64,000 bases of DNA from an uncultured Psychroserpens sp. GTDB taxonomy: Bacteria; Bacteroidota; Bacteroidia; Flavobacteriales; Flavobacteriaceae. A model generated the notes under the pieces. The model did no database searches. It was not told the DNA's origin and worked only from the letters and a program-made list of their open reading frames with translations. The stretch covers positions 248,001 through 312,000 of the forward strand of contig NZ_CANLNS010000005.1 of NCBI RefSeq assembly GCF_947492715.1, in the 5' to 3' direction. Below are positions 52,729-60,361 of this stretch, piece by piece. Every line of letters starts with the position of its first letter. Position 1 is the stretch's first letter. The translations under genes were made by a program, and so were the position numbers.

Positions 52729-53826
52729 TTACAGTTCTAATTTTTCAAATGACTCTCCATTATATTTATAAACTCCAGCGTTATGTGTTCCGAGCCATAG
52801 AACATCTTGGTTGTCTTTATATATTGAAAATAGTAAAACATCAGTTTCGCCATCTTTAATTGGATAATGAATTAGTTCAGTGCCATTACTTCTCCATACA
52901 CCATTATCGTATGTTACCATCCACAAGTTTCCATCATTATCTATAGTCATCGACATAGAATACAAACTTTCTAATTCTTTACTTTTTACTCCTAACTCTC
53001 GTTGATAATTTATTGATTTGAGCTCATTAGACTTAGTGTCATCCAGTAATATTTTGTATTTATATTTCGGATTACAAATCCAGATATATCCATCTCTGTC
53101 TTCAATAATTGAACGAATCCCGAAAGAACCGCCTTCAGGAGTTTCTGTTAAATGTTTTTCATACATCCAACGAATTTCCTTTCCATCATATTGATAAACG
53201 CCTAAATTAGAAGTGCCAAACCACATATTTCCTTTAGAGTCTTTATAGATATAATAAACACCATAAGGATTGTAACTAGCATTAGGATTAATGGAAATGA
53301 ATTCGTTCTCTACTTCATTTTTTGGAAATTTTAAATGATATAAATACTTTCCATCAAATCGATATGGTCCGTTATTATTCCATCCAATTCTAAACCATAA
53401 ATCGTACGGTTCTAATTTCCATTCATTTTCTACAGAATTATCTTCTACTATCTCTAAAGTTGTAAATTTTTGCCCATCAAATTTGCTCACTCCTTCTGCT
53501 GTGTCGAAGTAGATGTTTCCAAATCTGTCTTCTTGAATTCCCCAAATATTACTTTCAATAAGTCCATCTTTATCAGTAAAAAGAACTAGACTTTCCCCAT
53601 CATATTTATAAGCTCCTTTATCATTACCTCCAAACCAAATATTATTATTAGAATCTTGGAAGATTAGTAATATTTTTTGGTCGAGCTTAGAAACAGTTTC
53701 ACCAAGTTCAATAACTTTTTCAGGCGTATCTAAATTTTTAGATTTATTCTGTCCGTTGCATGTAAATAATGTTGTTAAAATTCCAAAAATTAGAACAACT
53801 TTAATAGTTAGTATTTTTAAGTTCAT
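52729..53826 (-). CDS. Lipoprotein with two-component-regulator propeller repeats
   Basis: A 365-aa lipoprotein (lipobox Cys23, LFTC). Residues 50-360 are Reg_prop blades, each with D-x-x-G-N-I/L-W-F-G: DSNNNIWFGGNDKGAYKYDG, DSKGNMWFGTSNLGVYQYDG, DNDGNLWMVTYDNGVWRSNG and DNQDVLWLGTHNAGVYKYNG. In Bacteroidota this propeller usually is the sensor half of a hybrid two-component protein; here there is no kinase, so it acts alone as an envelope binding protein. Confidence 0.87.
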   Translation of the reverse strand: MNLKILTIKVVLIFGILTTLFTCNGQNKSKNLDTPEKVIELGETVSKLDQKILLIFQDSNNNIWFGGNDKGAYKYDGESLVLFTDKDGLIESNIWGIQEDRFGNIYFDTAEGVSKFDGQKFTTLEIVEDNSVENEWKLEPYDLWFRIGWNNNGPYRFDGKYLYHLKFPKNEVENEFISINPNASYNPYGVYYIYKDSKGNMWFGTSNLGVYQYDGKEIRWMYEKHLTETPEGGSFGIRSIIEDRDGYIWICNPKYKYKILLDDTKSNELKSINYQRELGVKSKELESLYSMSMTIDNDGNLWMVTYDNGVWRSNGTELIHYPIKDGETDVLLFSIYKDNQDVLWLGTHNAGVYKYNGESFEKLEL

Positions 53827-53854
53827 TCTATTTTTTGTTTGTTCTGGATTTTTA

Positions 53855-53995
53855 GCTTGATAACAACGTGTTCGTGTAGGATTATGTTACGGAAAAGAAC
53901 GTGCGTTATTTTCTGCTAGATTTGATTTTTATTAAAAGTAGGAATTTTTCTTGTGCTTAGCCAACTTAGCAATGAATTATACATGTTGTTGTACA
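53855..53995 (-). repeat. Cassette-type repeat copy, variant middle
   Basis: Left GCTTGATAACAACGTGTTCG; the middle has TTATTTTCTGCTAGATTTGA in place of the usual core; right AATGAATTATACATGTTGTT ending GTTGTACA (53988-53995). The end bases match the left end of the next copy across the gene (ATTGTACA reading inward). Confidence 0.72.
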
Positions 53996-54003
53996 ACGTT
54001 TTT

Positions 54004-54468
54004 TTATGTTTGTCGTTTCCAAGTCGATTCAAAATTCCAACAAGATTTGTCAATATTTTCAGGAAATTCTCCATTGTGAATTACTTTATAGGTATTCAAG
54101 TCAACACTCCATGAGAGCGTTTGTAATTCAGAGTATTCAGTTTGAAAATGAACTTTTGATTCCAGCCATATTAATTCAGATAATAGTTTTTCGTATTTAG
54201 CAATCCATTCGTCCAATTCATATTCAACCGATTTTAGATTTGCACCGAAGTGGATAATTCTACCAGAATACTCCAAATTCGCACGAGGAATTTCGTGACT
54301 TGAGTTATGGGTTATAGAAAACATTTCATAGGAAAGTGGTGGCCACTCATCTGCTTTATTTAACTGTTTTATTACTTCATGATTATGTTTTTTGACTTTA
54401 TTTTGAACAGGACTTTTCCAAAAATCCATTTCCTCAATATAACCATATAAAGTGGTTCTCATTCCCAT
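54004..54468 (-). CDS. Hypothetical protein, 154 aa
   Basis: A cytoplasmic alpha/beta protein beginning MGMRTTLYGYIEEMDFWKSP, with NADEWPPLSYEMFS-type aromatic residues, and a C-terminal half rich in Trp (LIWLESKVHFQTEYSELQTL; SCWNFESTW). The Trp-rich acidic layout resembles small immunity proteins, but I do not recognise a family. Its two flanks match (GTTGTACA / ATTGTACA), so it is a clean cassette. Confidence 0.68.
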   Translation of the reverse strand: MGMRTTLYGYIEEMDFWKSPVQNKVKKHNHEVIKQLNKADEWPPLSYEMFSITHNSSHEIPRANLEYSGRIIHFGANLKSVEYELDEWIAKYEKLLSELIWLESKVHFQTEYSELQTLSWSVDLNTYKVIHNGEFPENIDKSCWNFESTWKRQT

Positions 54469-54501
54469 AATTATTTGTCTTCGTTCATTTTTGTTAAATG
54501 G

Positions 54502-54637
54502 TGTACAATGCGTTGGTGTATGATTTCGTTGCGTATTTCTAGCAACTAATTTAGCAAATACAAACCGAATAGAAAATCCGCGAGGATTTTCGTAAGTAGG
54601 CGAGTACTAGCAATGAATTATACACGTTGTTAGGTGT
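54502..54637 (-). repeat. Cassette-type repeat copy
   Basis: Left TGTACAATGCGTTGGTGTAT, TTTCGTTGCGTATTTCTAGC, core CAACTAATTTAGCAAATACA, hairpin GAAAATCCGCGAGGATTTTC, right GCAATGAATTATACACGTTG ending GTTAGGTGT (54629-54637). Confidence 0.87.
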
Positions 54638-54645
54638 AGTTTTTT

Positions 54646-55113
54646 TCAATCGAGTTCTTTTATTTTACTTTCTATTAAAAGTCTAAATTTTCTCAATTCG
54701 GTCGGTAGGTTTTCAGTTTCTATTTCATAATCATCAATTGTAATTTCTTTCTTTAGAATTCCATCACATATTTCCACTATCAGTTTATCCTCGTTTTTAT
54801 TTCCAGTGGTATAAAATCCGTTTAGATTTTCATCAAGCATGTCATTTGGTACTTGGTTAATTAAATCTTTTATAAGTTCAAATTTTTCTTGAGACATTAA
54901 TTCACCGACGAACGTGTATCCATTTTTGGTATGTCTTTCATTGTGCCACAACTCTCTTTTATCTACTAATAATTCCGAACGCGTTAGTTTGTAAATTTCA
55001 TAAGTGCCATAGTTATCACTGAAGAATCTTCCGAAAACAAGATATTCTAAATTTTCAAGATTAGTTTTCTTTGTCTTCTTAAAGAATCTATTTAACCATT
55101 TAAACATATTCAA
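54646..55113 (-). CDS. Hypothetical protein, 155 aa
   Basis: A cytoplasmic protein beginning MFKWLNRFFKKTKKTNLENL, with FFSDNYGTYEIYKLTRSELL then strands, and a helical C-terminus ELRKFRLLIESKIKELD. No family recognised. First unit of a small group with the DUF4288 protein (17-bp gap); reading direction makes the DUF4288 gene upstream of it. Confidence 0.65.
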   Translation of the reverse strand: MNMFKWLNRFFKKTKKTNLENLEYLVFGRFFSDNYGTYEIYKLTRSELLVDKRELWHNERHTKNGYTFVGELMSQEKFELIKDLINQVPNDMLDENLNGFYTTGNKNEDKLIVEICDGILKKEITIDDYEIETENLPTELRKFRLLIESKIKELD

Positions 55114-55130
55114 AGTTTGTTCAATTAAAA

Positions 55131-55526
55131 TTACATTGGTTTAAAATTCTTTAATAACTCTTTCTTATCAAAAACTAATCGATTGGTTCTCCGATCAGAT
55201 ATAAATCCGTAATCTCTCCACATTAGTTCGGTTCCGTCCTCAATATTTTCTTCATAAATTGGTAAAAGTTCTCCAATTCCGACAAAAATCCATTCCATTT
55301 CCAATTTGTCAGTATTAGTGAATTTGTATTCAGCTTCTTTTCCGAGTTTTACAGCTTTATCGAATGCCCTTTCAGGAGAATTAGCTTTAATCAGGTGATG
55401 GTTTCCCCAAGTCGTAACTCTCCTTAAATCTTGCTTTTCATTGCGATCAACTGGCTCGCATTTTTCGATAATCTCAACGATGTACCAGTTACCTTTTTCG
55501 TTCGATATTTTTTCTTGGGATTTCAT
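55131..55526 (-). CDS. DUF4288 domain protein
   Basis: A 131-aa protein. The N-terminal WYIVEIIEKCEPVDRNEKQD and NHHLIKANSPERAFDKAVKL, then YKFTNTDKLEMEWIFVGIGE, match the DUF4288 pattern. Members occur among immunity and polymorphic-toxin neighbourhoods; no toxin is present here. Only a stub of the repeat (TGTAGCTAACG at 55537) separates it from the lipoprotein gene upstream, so the two lie in a composite unit. Confidence 0.78.
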   Translation of the reverse strand: MKSQEKISNEKGNWYIVEIIEKCEPVDRNEKQDLRRVTTWGNHHLIKANSPERAFDKAVKLGKEAEYKFTNTDKLEMEWIFVGIGELLPIYEENIEDGTELMWRDYGFISDRRTNRLVFDKKELLKNFKPM

Positions 55527-55536
55527 TTTTTTAAAT

Positions 55537-55552
55537 TGTAGCTAACGTTTTT
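55537..55552 (-). repeat. Stub of a cassette-type repeat end
   Basis: TGTAGCTAACGTTTTT keeps only the left AAC end (GCTAAC, 55541-55546); the rest of the site is absent. Suggests deletion between two sites or fusion of two cassettes. Confidence 0.4.
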
Positions 55553-55554
55553 TT

Positions 55555-55965
55555 TTATTCACATTTTTTGGATTTCAATCGATTATTAAATCCATTCCAA
55601 AATTCATCGAGATTTTCAAAGTTTAGATTCTCATTAATTGGTTTTAAATCTACCCTGTCATTGTTTTCGAAAACATGTAATTCGATTTTATTTATTCCGA
55701 TATATCTTATTCTTGCTTTCCTATTCTCACTCCATTCTCCGAACGACTCAAAATAAAGAGTATCATTTTTAATTTCAATTTTTCGCCATTCTGATAGTTG
55801 AACCCATTCATTTTTCAACGTTACTCTCATCGAATCTTGTTTGAAATAAACCTCAGTATATTCTCCCATGCTACATGAGAAATAATTTCCATTAAGATTT
55901 TGGTCAGATTGACAACCAAAAGATAATGCTAAAATCAAAATAATTTTCCAAAGATTGAGTTTCAT
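55555..55965 (-). CDS. Lipoprotein of unknown function, 136 aa
   Basis: Lipobox Cys18 (LSFGC). The mature part is beta-rich (YTEVYFKQDSMRVTLKNEWV; IRYIGINKIELHVFENNDRV) and ends in a charged tail with a last Cys. It looks like a small lipocalin-type barrel, similar in layout to the lipoprotein at 46.9 kb. No family recognised. Confidence 0.68.
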   Translation of the reverse strand: MKLNLWKIILILALSFGCQSDQNLNGNYFSCSMGEYTEVYFKQDSMRVTLKNEWVQLSEWRKIEIKNDTLYFESFGEWSENRKARIRYIGINKIELHVFENNDRVDLKPINENLNFENLDEFWNGFNNRLKSKKCE

Positions 55966-55971
55966 CTAATG

Positions 55972-56193
55972 TTTGCTAACGTGTTTTTGTATGGTTTACC
56001 TTCGGTGATTATTTTCTCTAGTTCGTTTTTGTTGGCGTTATTTTTTCAAAATGTCGAGCAAAAATCTACTAGCTTTAATAGTTGATCGCGTAGGTAAGAA
56101 CTAAGTTAGTAAAAGAAAACGAACCAGAGGAAAATACGTATGATTTTCGCAAGTAGGCTAGTACTAACAATGGATTATACAGGTATTGGCCAC
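55972..56193 (-). repeat. Long cassette-type repeat copy with the ~100-bp module
   Basis: Left TTTGCTAACGTGTTTTTGTA, then the module 55993-56093 (starts GGTTTACCTTCGGTGATTAT, ends TTAATAGTTGATCGCG), core AAGAACTAAGTTAGTAAAAG and AAAACGAACCAGAGGAAAA, hairpin AAAATACGTATGATTTT, right TATACAGGTATTGGCCAC (GTT replaced by ATT at 56185). Confidence 0.85.
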
Positions 56194-56198
56194 AGTAT

Positions 56199-56774
56199 TC
56201 AAAATTCAATATCTTTAAAAAGCCACTTTAGAATTTCGTTGTCAAATGTTGTATTTTGAATATCTAGTTCCCAATCACCATCTTTAAATTTCATTTTATG
56301 TTGCAACATTTTTTCCGATAGATTATTGATTGAAATAACCTTGCCTTTTTTTACGCTTAATTCAATAACTTCTTCATAATCAGCGCCATAAAGCCTGTAT
56401 TTTGTATCTAAGAGTTTTATGATTTTATGTCCAATTAAAATATATCCTGAATATTCAACTGGCAAGTTGGGGTCTCTATATTCTCTAAACGTAGTTCCTG
56501 ATTTAATATCTGTTTTTGAGGAAATGTGAGGTGGAATTCCATTTACAAATTTTATATCATCATTCATATTTACATTAACGCAAAAGTTATTTAGAATAAG
56601 ATTTAAGTCGGAATCAATTTTATAGGAAGTAACATATCCTCTCATGAGAATAGATGAGCAGTATTTAGGCTTAATGCCAAAATCTTGAGGTTTTACCAAC
56701 CCTTCTTTTGTCGTTTTTATGATGTCAAATTCTTTCTGATTCAAAATCAGAGTATTTTTTATTTGATATGACAT
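56199..56774 (-). CDS. Hypothetical protein, 191 aa
   Basis: A cytoplasmic protein, strongly beta-rich: KNTLILNQKEFDIIKTTKEG, SSILMRGYVTSYKIDSDLNL, EVIELSVKKGKVISINNLSE. No signal peptide, motif or recognised family. Its upstream end abuts a truncated repeat that also carries the stop codon of the next gene. Confidence 0.65.
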   Translation of the reverse strand: MSYQIKNTLILNQKEFDIIKTTKEGLVKPQDFGIKPKYCSSILMRGYVTSYKIDSDLNLILNNFCVNVNMNDDIKFVNGIPPHISSKTDIKSGTTFREYRDPNLPVEYSGYILIGHKIIKLLDTKYRLYGADYEEVIELSVKKGKVISINNLSEKMLQHKMKFKDGDWELDIQNTTFDNEILKWLFKDIEF

Positions 56775-56780
56775 TCGTTC

Positions 56781-56825
56781 TTTATTGTTGTGACACCACT
56801 ATGATTTATACATCTTGTTAGCCAA
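56781..56825 (-). repeat. Truncated cassette-type repeat (about 45 bp)
   Basis: Only the GTT side survives: ATGATTTATACATCTTGTTA then GCCAA, with GTTAGCCAA at 56817-56825. The neighbouring gene's last codons and TAG (56799-56801) lie inside this arm. Internal deletion has removed the core. Confidence 0.65.
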
Positions 56826-57299
56826 TGTTTTTCTATCTTTTATCACTTTTATTATTCTTTTGGGATCAATTCGGTTCGGAATTATGATTTCAAAATCTTG
56901 ATAATCTAAACCTCCTTCTTCTAAGGTTTCTTTATTCAGTTCAAACCCATATTCCTTTGGAGAAAAGTACTTTCCGTAAACTTTCGAAAACTCTTCTTTA
57001 CTAGAATATTTGGACTTTTCAGGAAAACTACCAACAGCGGCAAATTCACCTGCATAAATCGGAAAATCAGAGTCCTCCAATTTAAAAACAATTCCGTTAA
57101 AGTTAGATAAATCTTGTCTCCAAACTTTTAGATTACTTTTCCAGTTATTATTGAGGCTTTTATTTCGAGTAAAAGGATAACACCAAATTCCCTTAATTAC
57201 TTTTTTTTCGTCCAATTCAGACGTTCTTCGTTTTGGTCGAATTCCATTTTTGAGAATATCAGATGTGTTTTTATGTTTTGTCCAATGAATTAATAACAT
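56799..57299 (-). CDS. Possible ADP-ribosyltransferase-like protein, 166 aa
   Basis: Begins LLIHWTKHKNTSDILKNGIR, the H-x-T-x-n-x-x-x-I-l-x-x-G-I pattern seen at the NAD-binding start of DarT-like and related ART-fold proteins; later NFNGIVFKLEDSDFPIYAGE and DFEIIIPNRIDPKRIIKVI, which fits the last ART strand (a final E or D before the strand). The catalytic Glu cannot be fixed. Fold by pattern only. The protein C-terminus (LANKMYKS) is encoded by the repeat itself, and its flanks match perfectly (GTTAGCCAA). Confidence 0.6.
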   Translation of the reverse strand: MLLIHWTKHKNTSDILKNGIRPKRRTSELDEKKVIKGIWCYPFTRNKSLNNNWKSNLKVWRQDLSNFNGIVFKLEDSDFPIYAGEFAAVGSFPEKSKYSSKEEFSKVYGKYFSPKEYGFELNKETLEEGGLDYQDFEIIIPNRIDPKRIIKVIKDRKTLANKMYKS

Positions 57300-57308
57300 T
57301 TTTTAATG

Positions 57309-57441
57309 TTGGCTAACGTATTCGTATAAGGTTTCGTTGCGTTAGCACTAAGTTAGCAAATAAAGAGAAATTCATCGTTCAGAAGCGACAGAAATTCTGA
57401 TAGGAATTTCCAAGCAATGCATAATACAAGTTGTTACCCAA
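57309..57441 (-). repeat. Cassette-type repeat copy
   Basis: Left TTGGCTAACGTATTCGTATA, GTTTCGTTGCGTTAGCACTA, core AAGTTAGCAAATAAAGAGAA, hairpin region GAAATTCTGATAGGAATTTC, right GCATAATACAAGTTGTTACC ending GTTACCCAA (57433-57441). Confidence 0.85.
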
Positions 57442-57447
57442 CGTTTT

Positions 57448-58329
57448 TTAATTTGCGATTTGAATAACTAGAGGCATTTTATATAAAACGTTTACTGGTT
57501 TTCCATTTTTCATTCCTGGTTTTAAATCAGGTAATAATCCTATAACCTCGATAGCATTTTGATTCATAATTTCAGGTCCACCGTTGGCAGTAATGTTTAT
57601 TGGATTTCCGTTTGTGTCAATCACAAACTCAATATTTATTTTTATTTTACCTGTTTCACCAACTTTTGCTGCTAAATCAGTATTGAATTTTCTTGAAACA
57701 TGCATACTGATATATTTACTTGTACATTTTTTTCTTTTTTCGATGTCCCATTTTGATTGACATTCAGGTGCTAATGGTGGATTCTCCAATTCGTTAAATT
57801 CTATAATTTGAGATTCATCAATGTCTTTAGTTACGATTTCTGCTTTTGAGTAATCGACACTTTCTGTTTTTTCTGACTTTGATTTAATAATTTTTGGTTT
57901 TGAAGGTTTATCATTACTTAATTTTTCCATTTCTAGCCTAATCATTGGCAATATGAAGTAAGTTTTACCATTGTTTTCTTGAAAAGTAATACGCATTGAA
58001 GCGAACCCATTGTTCTCTGTTCCAATTAATATTTGGTCATTTTTTATTTTCCAGTTTTGATTATCGAGAAAGAATAGTTCTTTCATTTTTTTATCTGCTA
58101 ATTTTCCAAATTTGATTCTAAAAACTGTATTTCCTTTGAAGTTGAATATTGAGTTTAGGAAGGCATTTTCTACCATTTCTAAAGCTTCTTTTTGTGGAAT
58201 TTCGTCAGAGTTTGGAATATCAACTTTTACAGCTTGCCATTCTCCCATTAATTTTTCGTCTTTCAGGTTTTGCGCTTGTGTTAAAAAGCCAAATAGTAAA
58301 GTTGTAACTATTAGTAATTTTAATTTCAT
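57448..58329 (-). CDS. Exported TonB-C-domain protein with N-terminal lipocalin-like domain
   Basis: A 293-aa protein with a signal peptide (cut after LTQAQ, residue 20). Residues 22-130 form a lipocalin-like unit (LMGEWQAVKVDIPNSDEIPQ), residues 140-185 a Lys/Ser-rich linker, and residues 200-293 a TonB C-terminal domain (GEIGKIKINIEFVID-like strand, VIGLLPDLKPGMKNGKPVNV). It lacks the N-terminal membrane anchor of real TonB, so it is an envelope protein using the TonB-C fold. Flanks match perfectly (GTTACCCAA). Confidence 0.8.
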   Translation of the reverse strand: MKLKLLIVTTLLFGFLTQAQNLKDEKLMGEWQAVKVDIPNSDEIPQKEALEMVENAFLNSIFNFKGNTVFRIKFGKLADKKMKELFFLDNQNWKIKNDQILIGTENNGFASMRITFQENNGKTYFILPMIRLEMEKLSNDKPSKPKIIKSKSEKTESVDYSKAEIVTKDIDESQIIEFNELENPPLAPECQSKWDIEKRKKCTSKYISMHVSRKFNTDLAAKVGETGKIKINIEFVIDTNGNPINITANGGPEIMNQNAIEVIGLLPDLKPGMKNGKPVNVLYKMPLVIQIAN

Positions 58330-58345
58330 AAGTTTTTTTTAAATA

Positions 58346-58593
58346 TTGGGTAACGTGTTCGTGTATGGTTTACCTTAGGTGATTATTTTGCCTAGTTCGT
58401 TTTTGCTGGCGTCATTTTTTCAAAATGCCGAGCAAAAATCTACTAGCTTTAATAGTTGATCGCATTGGCTGGAACTAAGTTAGTAAACAAAAACGAACCA
58501 GAGGGAATTCCGTATGATTTTCCTTGCGCCAGTTCGCTTCGCTCGTGTCCGAGTGCATACAGAACGAGCAATTATCTATACATGTTGTTGTGC
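58346..58593 (-). repeat. Long cassette-type repeat copy with the ~100-bp module
   Basis: Left TTGGGTAACGTGTTCGTGTA, module 58366-58468, core GAACTAAGTTAGTAAACAAA and AACGAACCAGAGGGAATT, hairpin GGAATTCCGTATGATTTTCC, block CCAGTTCGCTTCGCTCGTGT, right AATTATCTATACATGTTGTT ending GTTGTGC (58587-58593). One of the two longest copies. Confidence 0.9.
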
Positions 58594-58600
58594 ACTGTAT

Positions 58601-59161
58601 TTATTTTAGTTTTTTTCTCATTACATAATATTGATCATACTCCTTGTGCGTCTTGAAATTGTTTCTTTTATATAATTCTATTGGACCTTTGAAATTACTC
58701 GCATTTGATTCTCCTTTCTTTGGATATGATTCAATATAATGATAATCTGTATTTGAATAATCTGTAATAATTTTTTCAAGAATCTTTTGAGATATCCCTT
58801 GTCTTCTATAATCGGGATGTATTAAAAAACAAACAATTGAACAAACCTTATCATCAGGGTTATCAATCAAATCATAGTCTCTCAATAACCTTTGATATTT
58901 TAATCTATCGTTTACATTGCACCATCCAATTGGGTTATTATTTTCAAAAACTAAATAACCTTGCAACTCACTCTCATTGATACGATTAATTATCAAAGAA
59001 CGGCTAATATCACGTGTACATGTTTCCACATCTCCTAGAAAATGATAGTCATTACAATAGCATTTTGACCAATCAGGATTTTCTTTGTGAATCATATTAT
59101 CAAAGAGAAACAAGTAATCGTCTTGTAAATCTTTAGTCAAAGGCCTTATTTCAATATCCAT
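58601..59161 (-). CDS. GNAT-family acetyltransferase
   Basis: A 186-aa GNAT. Motif A is CFLIHPDYRRQGISQKILEK with the acetyl-CoA loop (RRQGIS), and IELYKRNNFKTHKEYDQYYV forms the last strand/helix. The N-terminal region has PDWSKCYCNDYHFLGDVETC, Cys-rich, seen in GNATs of the family that acts on small amines. Flanks match (GTTGTGC both sides). Confidence 0.88.
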   Translation of the reverse strand: MDIEIRPLTKDLQDDYLFLFDNMIHKENPDWSKCYCNDYHFLGDVETCTRDISRSLIINRINESELQGYLVFENNNPIGWCNVNDRLKYQRLLRDYDLIDNPDDKVCSIVCFLIHPDYRRQGISQKILEKIITDYSNTDYHYIESYPKKGESNASNFKGPIELYKRNNFKTHKEYDQYYVMRKKLK

Positions 59162-59189
59162 TTTATTCGTTTTTTGTTTTTGATATGAC

Positions 59190-59410
59190 GCACAACGTAT
59201 TTATCTATGGTTTATCTTCGGTGATTATTTTCGTTAGTTCATTTTTGCTGGCATCATTTTTTCAAAACGTCGAGCAAAAATCTACTAGCCTTAATAGTTG
59301 ATCACGTTGGTTAGGTCTAAATTAGTAAAAGAAAACGAACCAGAGGGAATTCCGAAAGAATTTCTAAGTAGTCTAGAATCAAGCAATTAATTATAGACGT
59401 TGTTGGCAAA
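59190..59410 (-). repeat. Long cassette-type repeat copy with the ~100-bp module
   Basis: Left GCACAACGTATTTATCTATG, module 59209-59310, then GGTCTAAATTAGTAAAAGAA and AACGAACCAGAGGGAATT, hairpin GAATTCCGAAAGAATTTC, right AATTAATTATAGACGTTGTT ending GTTGGCAAA (59402-59410). Confidence 0.9.
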
Positions 59411-59414
59411 TCGT

Positions 59415-60263
59415 TTATTCTATAACAGTATAGTATTCTTTGCTAAATGCCTCTGAATGATTTTTTAACTCACCTTTTTTGGCTATCATGTGGAATTTAT
59501 TCAAAATTTTAAATTGAGATTCATGACAAAGAGCTACGTCATTCTTTATTTTCCAATAATCAGCTATATTAAGCGCAACATCTGGATTTGGAAGACCTTC
59601 ACTATTTGTTAATTTCTTTGAATAATCATAAGCAGGAATATTACTTAGCATGAAATTTTCTAATTTTTCTGGTAAGCTAAATTGATAAATTTTCTCAAGA
59701 TAAAGTGTAGAATCACTTTTCTTTTCATGAAATATTTCTTCAGTTAATTGTGCAGATATTCGATGTTCAGGATGACCGTATCCACCAATTTCAGTATCGT
59801 ATGTTATTAATATTTGAGGTTTGTACCTTTTTATCTTATCTGAAATTATAGCTTTAATGCTGTCTTTTTTGTCATACCAAAATGAAATGTTATCATTCAT
59901 TATATCATCCCATTTGTTAATAATTAGACCCGCTATTTCTAACTTTTCGACACCCATTTTAGTTGCCGAACAATTTAATTCTTCAATTCTAGTTTCATTT
60001 ATTTTGGTTTCTGAGCTGTGCCCTAGAGTTAACATATGGATTTTCGCTCCTTTCGATTTCAGATAAGAAGTAAGTCCAACACAAGTAATCTCGTCATCCG
60101 CATGAGGAAAAATAAGTAGAACACGTGTGTGTTTATCTGCCGAGATTTCTAAATTTTTAATGGAATGATCTTGAAAGGAAGCAATTTTTTTATAATTAAC
60201 TTGGTTGTTATTACAACTGACAAGGATTAATGATAATAATAAAAAATAAAATTTGTAATTCAT
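59415..60263 (-). CDS. PIG-L family deacetylase, lipoprotein
   Basis: A 282-aa lipoprotein (lipobox Cys17, LVSC). The zinc/catalytic motif FPHADDEITCVGLTSYLKSK (PHADDE, residues 53-58) is the PIG-L/LmbE signature; TYDTEIGGYGHPEHRISAQL supplies the distal GHPEH zinc ligand. It probably removes acetyl groups from N-acetyl sugars on the outer side of the inner or outer membrane. Flanks match (GTTGGCAAA / GTTGACAAA). Confidence 0.9.
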   Translation of the reverse strand: MNYKFYFLLLSLILVSCNNNQVNYKKIASFQDHSIKNLEISADKHTRVLLIFPHADDEITCVGLTSYLKSKGAKIHMLTLGHSSETKINETRIEELNCSATKMGVEKLEIAGLIINKWDDIMNDNISFWYDKKDSIKAIISDKIKRYKPQILITYDTEIGGYGHPEHRISAQLTEEIFHEKKSDSTLYLEKIYQFSLPEKLENFMLSNIPAYDYSKKLTNSEGLPNPDVALNIADYWKIKNDVALCHESQFKILNKFHMIAKKGELKNHSEAFSKEYYTVIE

Positions 60264-60277
60264 GATATTTTCAACTG

Positions 60278-60357
60278 TTTGTCAACGTATTCGTTGTGGT
60301 TATTTATGCAAAAACCCTCAAGCTATTTTCGGCTAGATTCACTGTTATAACACCTTA
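60278..60357 (-). repeat. Degenerate cassette-type repeat copy
   Basis: The left end TTTGTCAACGTATTCGTTGT is well preserved. The middle has CTATTTTCGGCTAGATTC (shared with the copy at 53855), and the right end is reduced to ACTGTTATAACACC. The core is missing. Confidence 0.6.
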
Positions 60358-60361
60358 ATAT

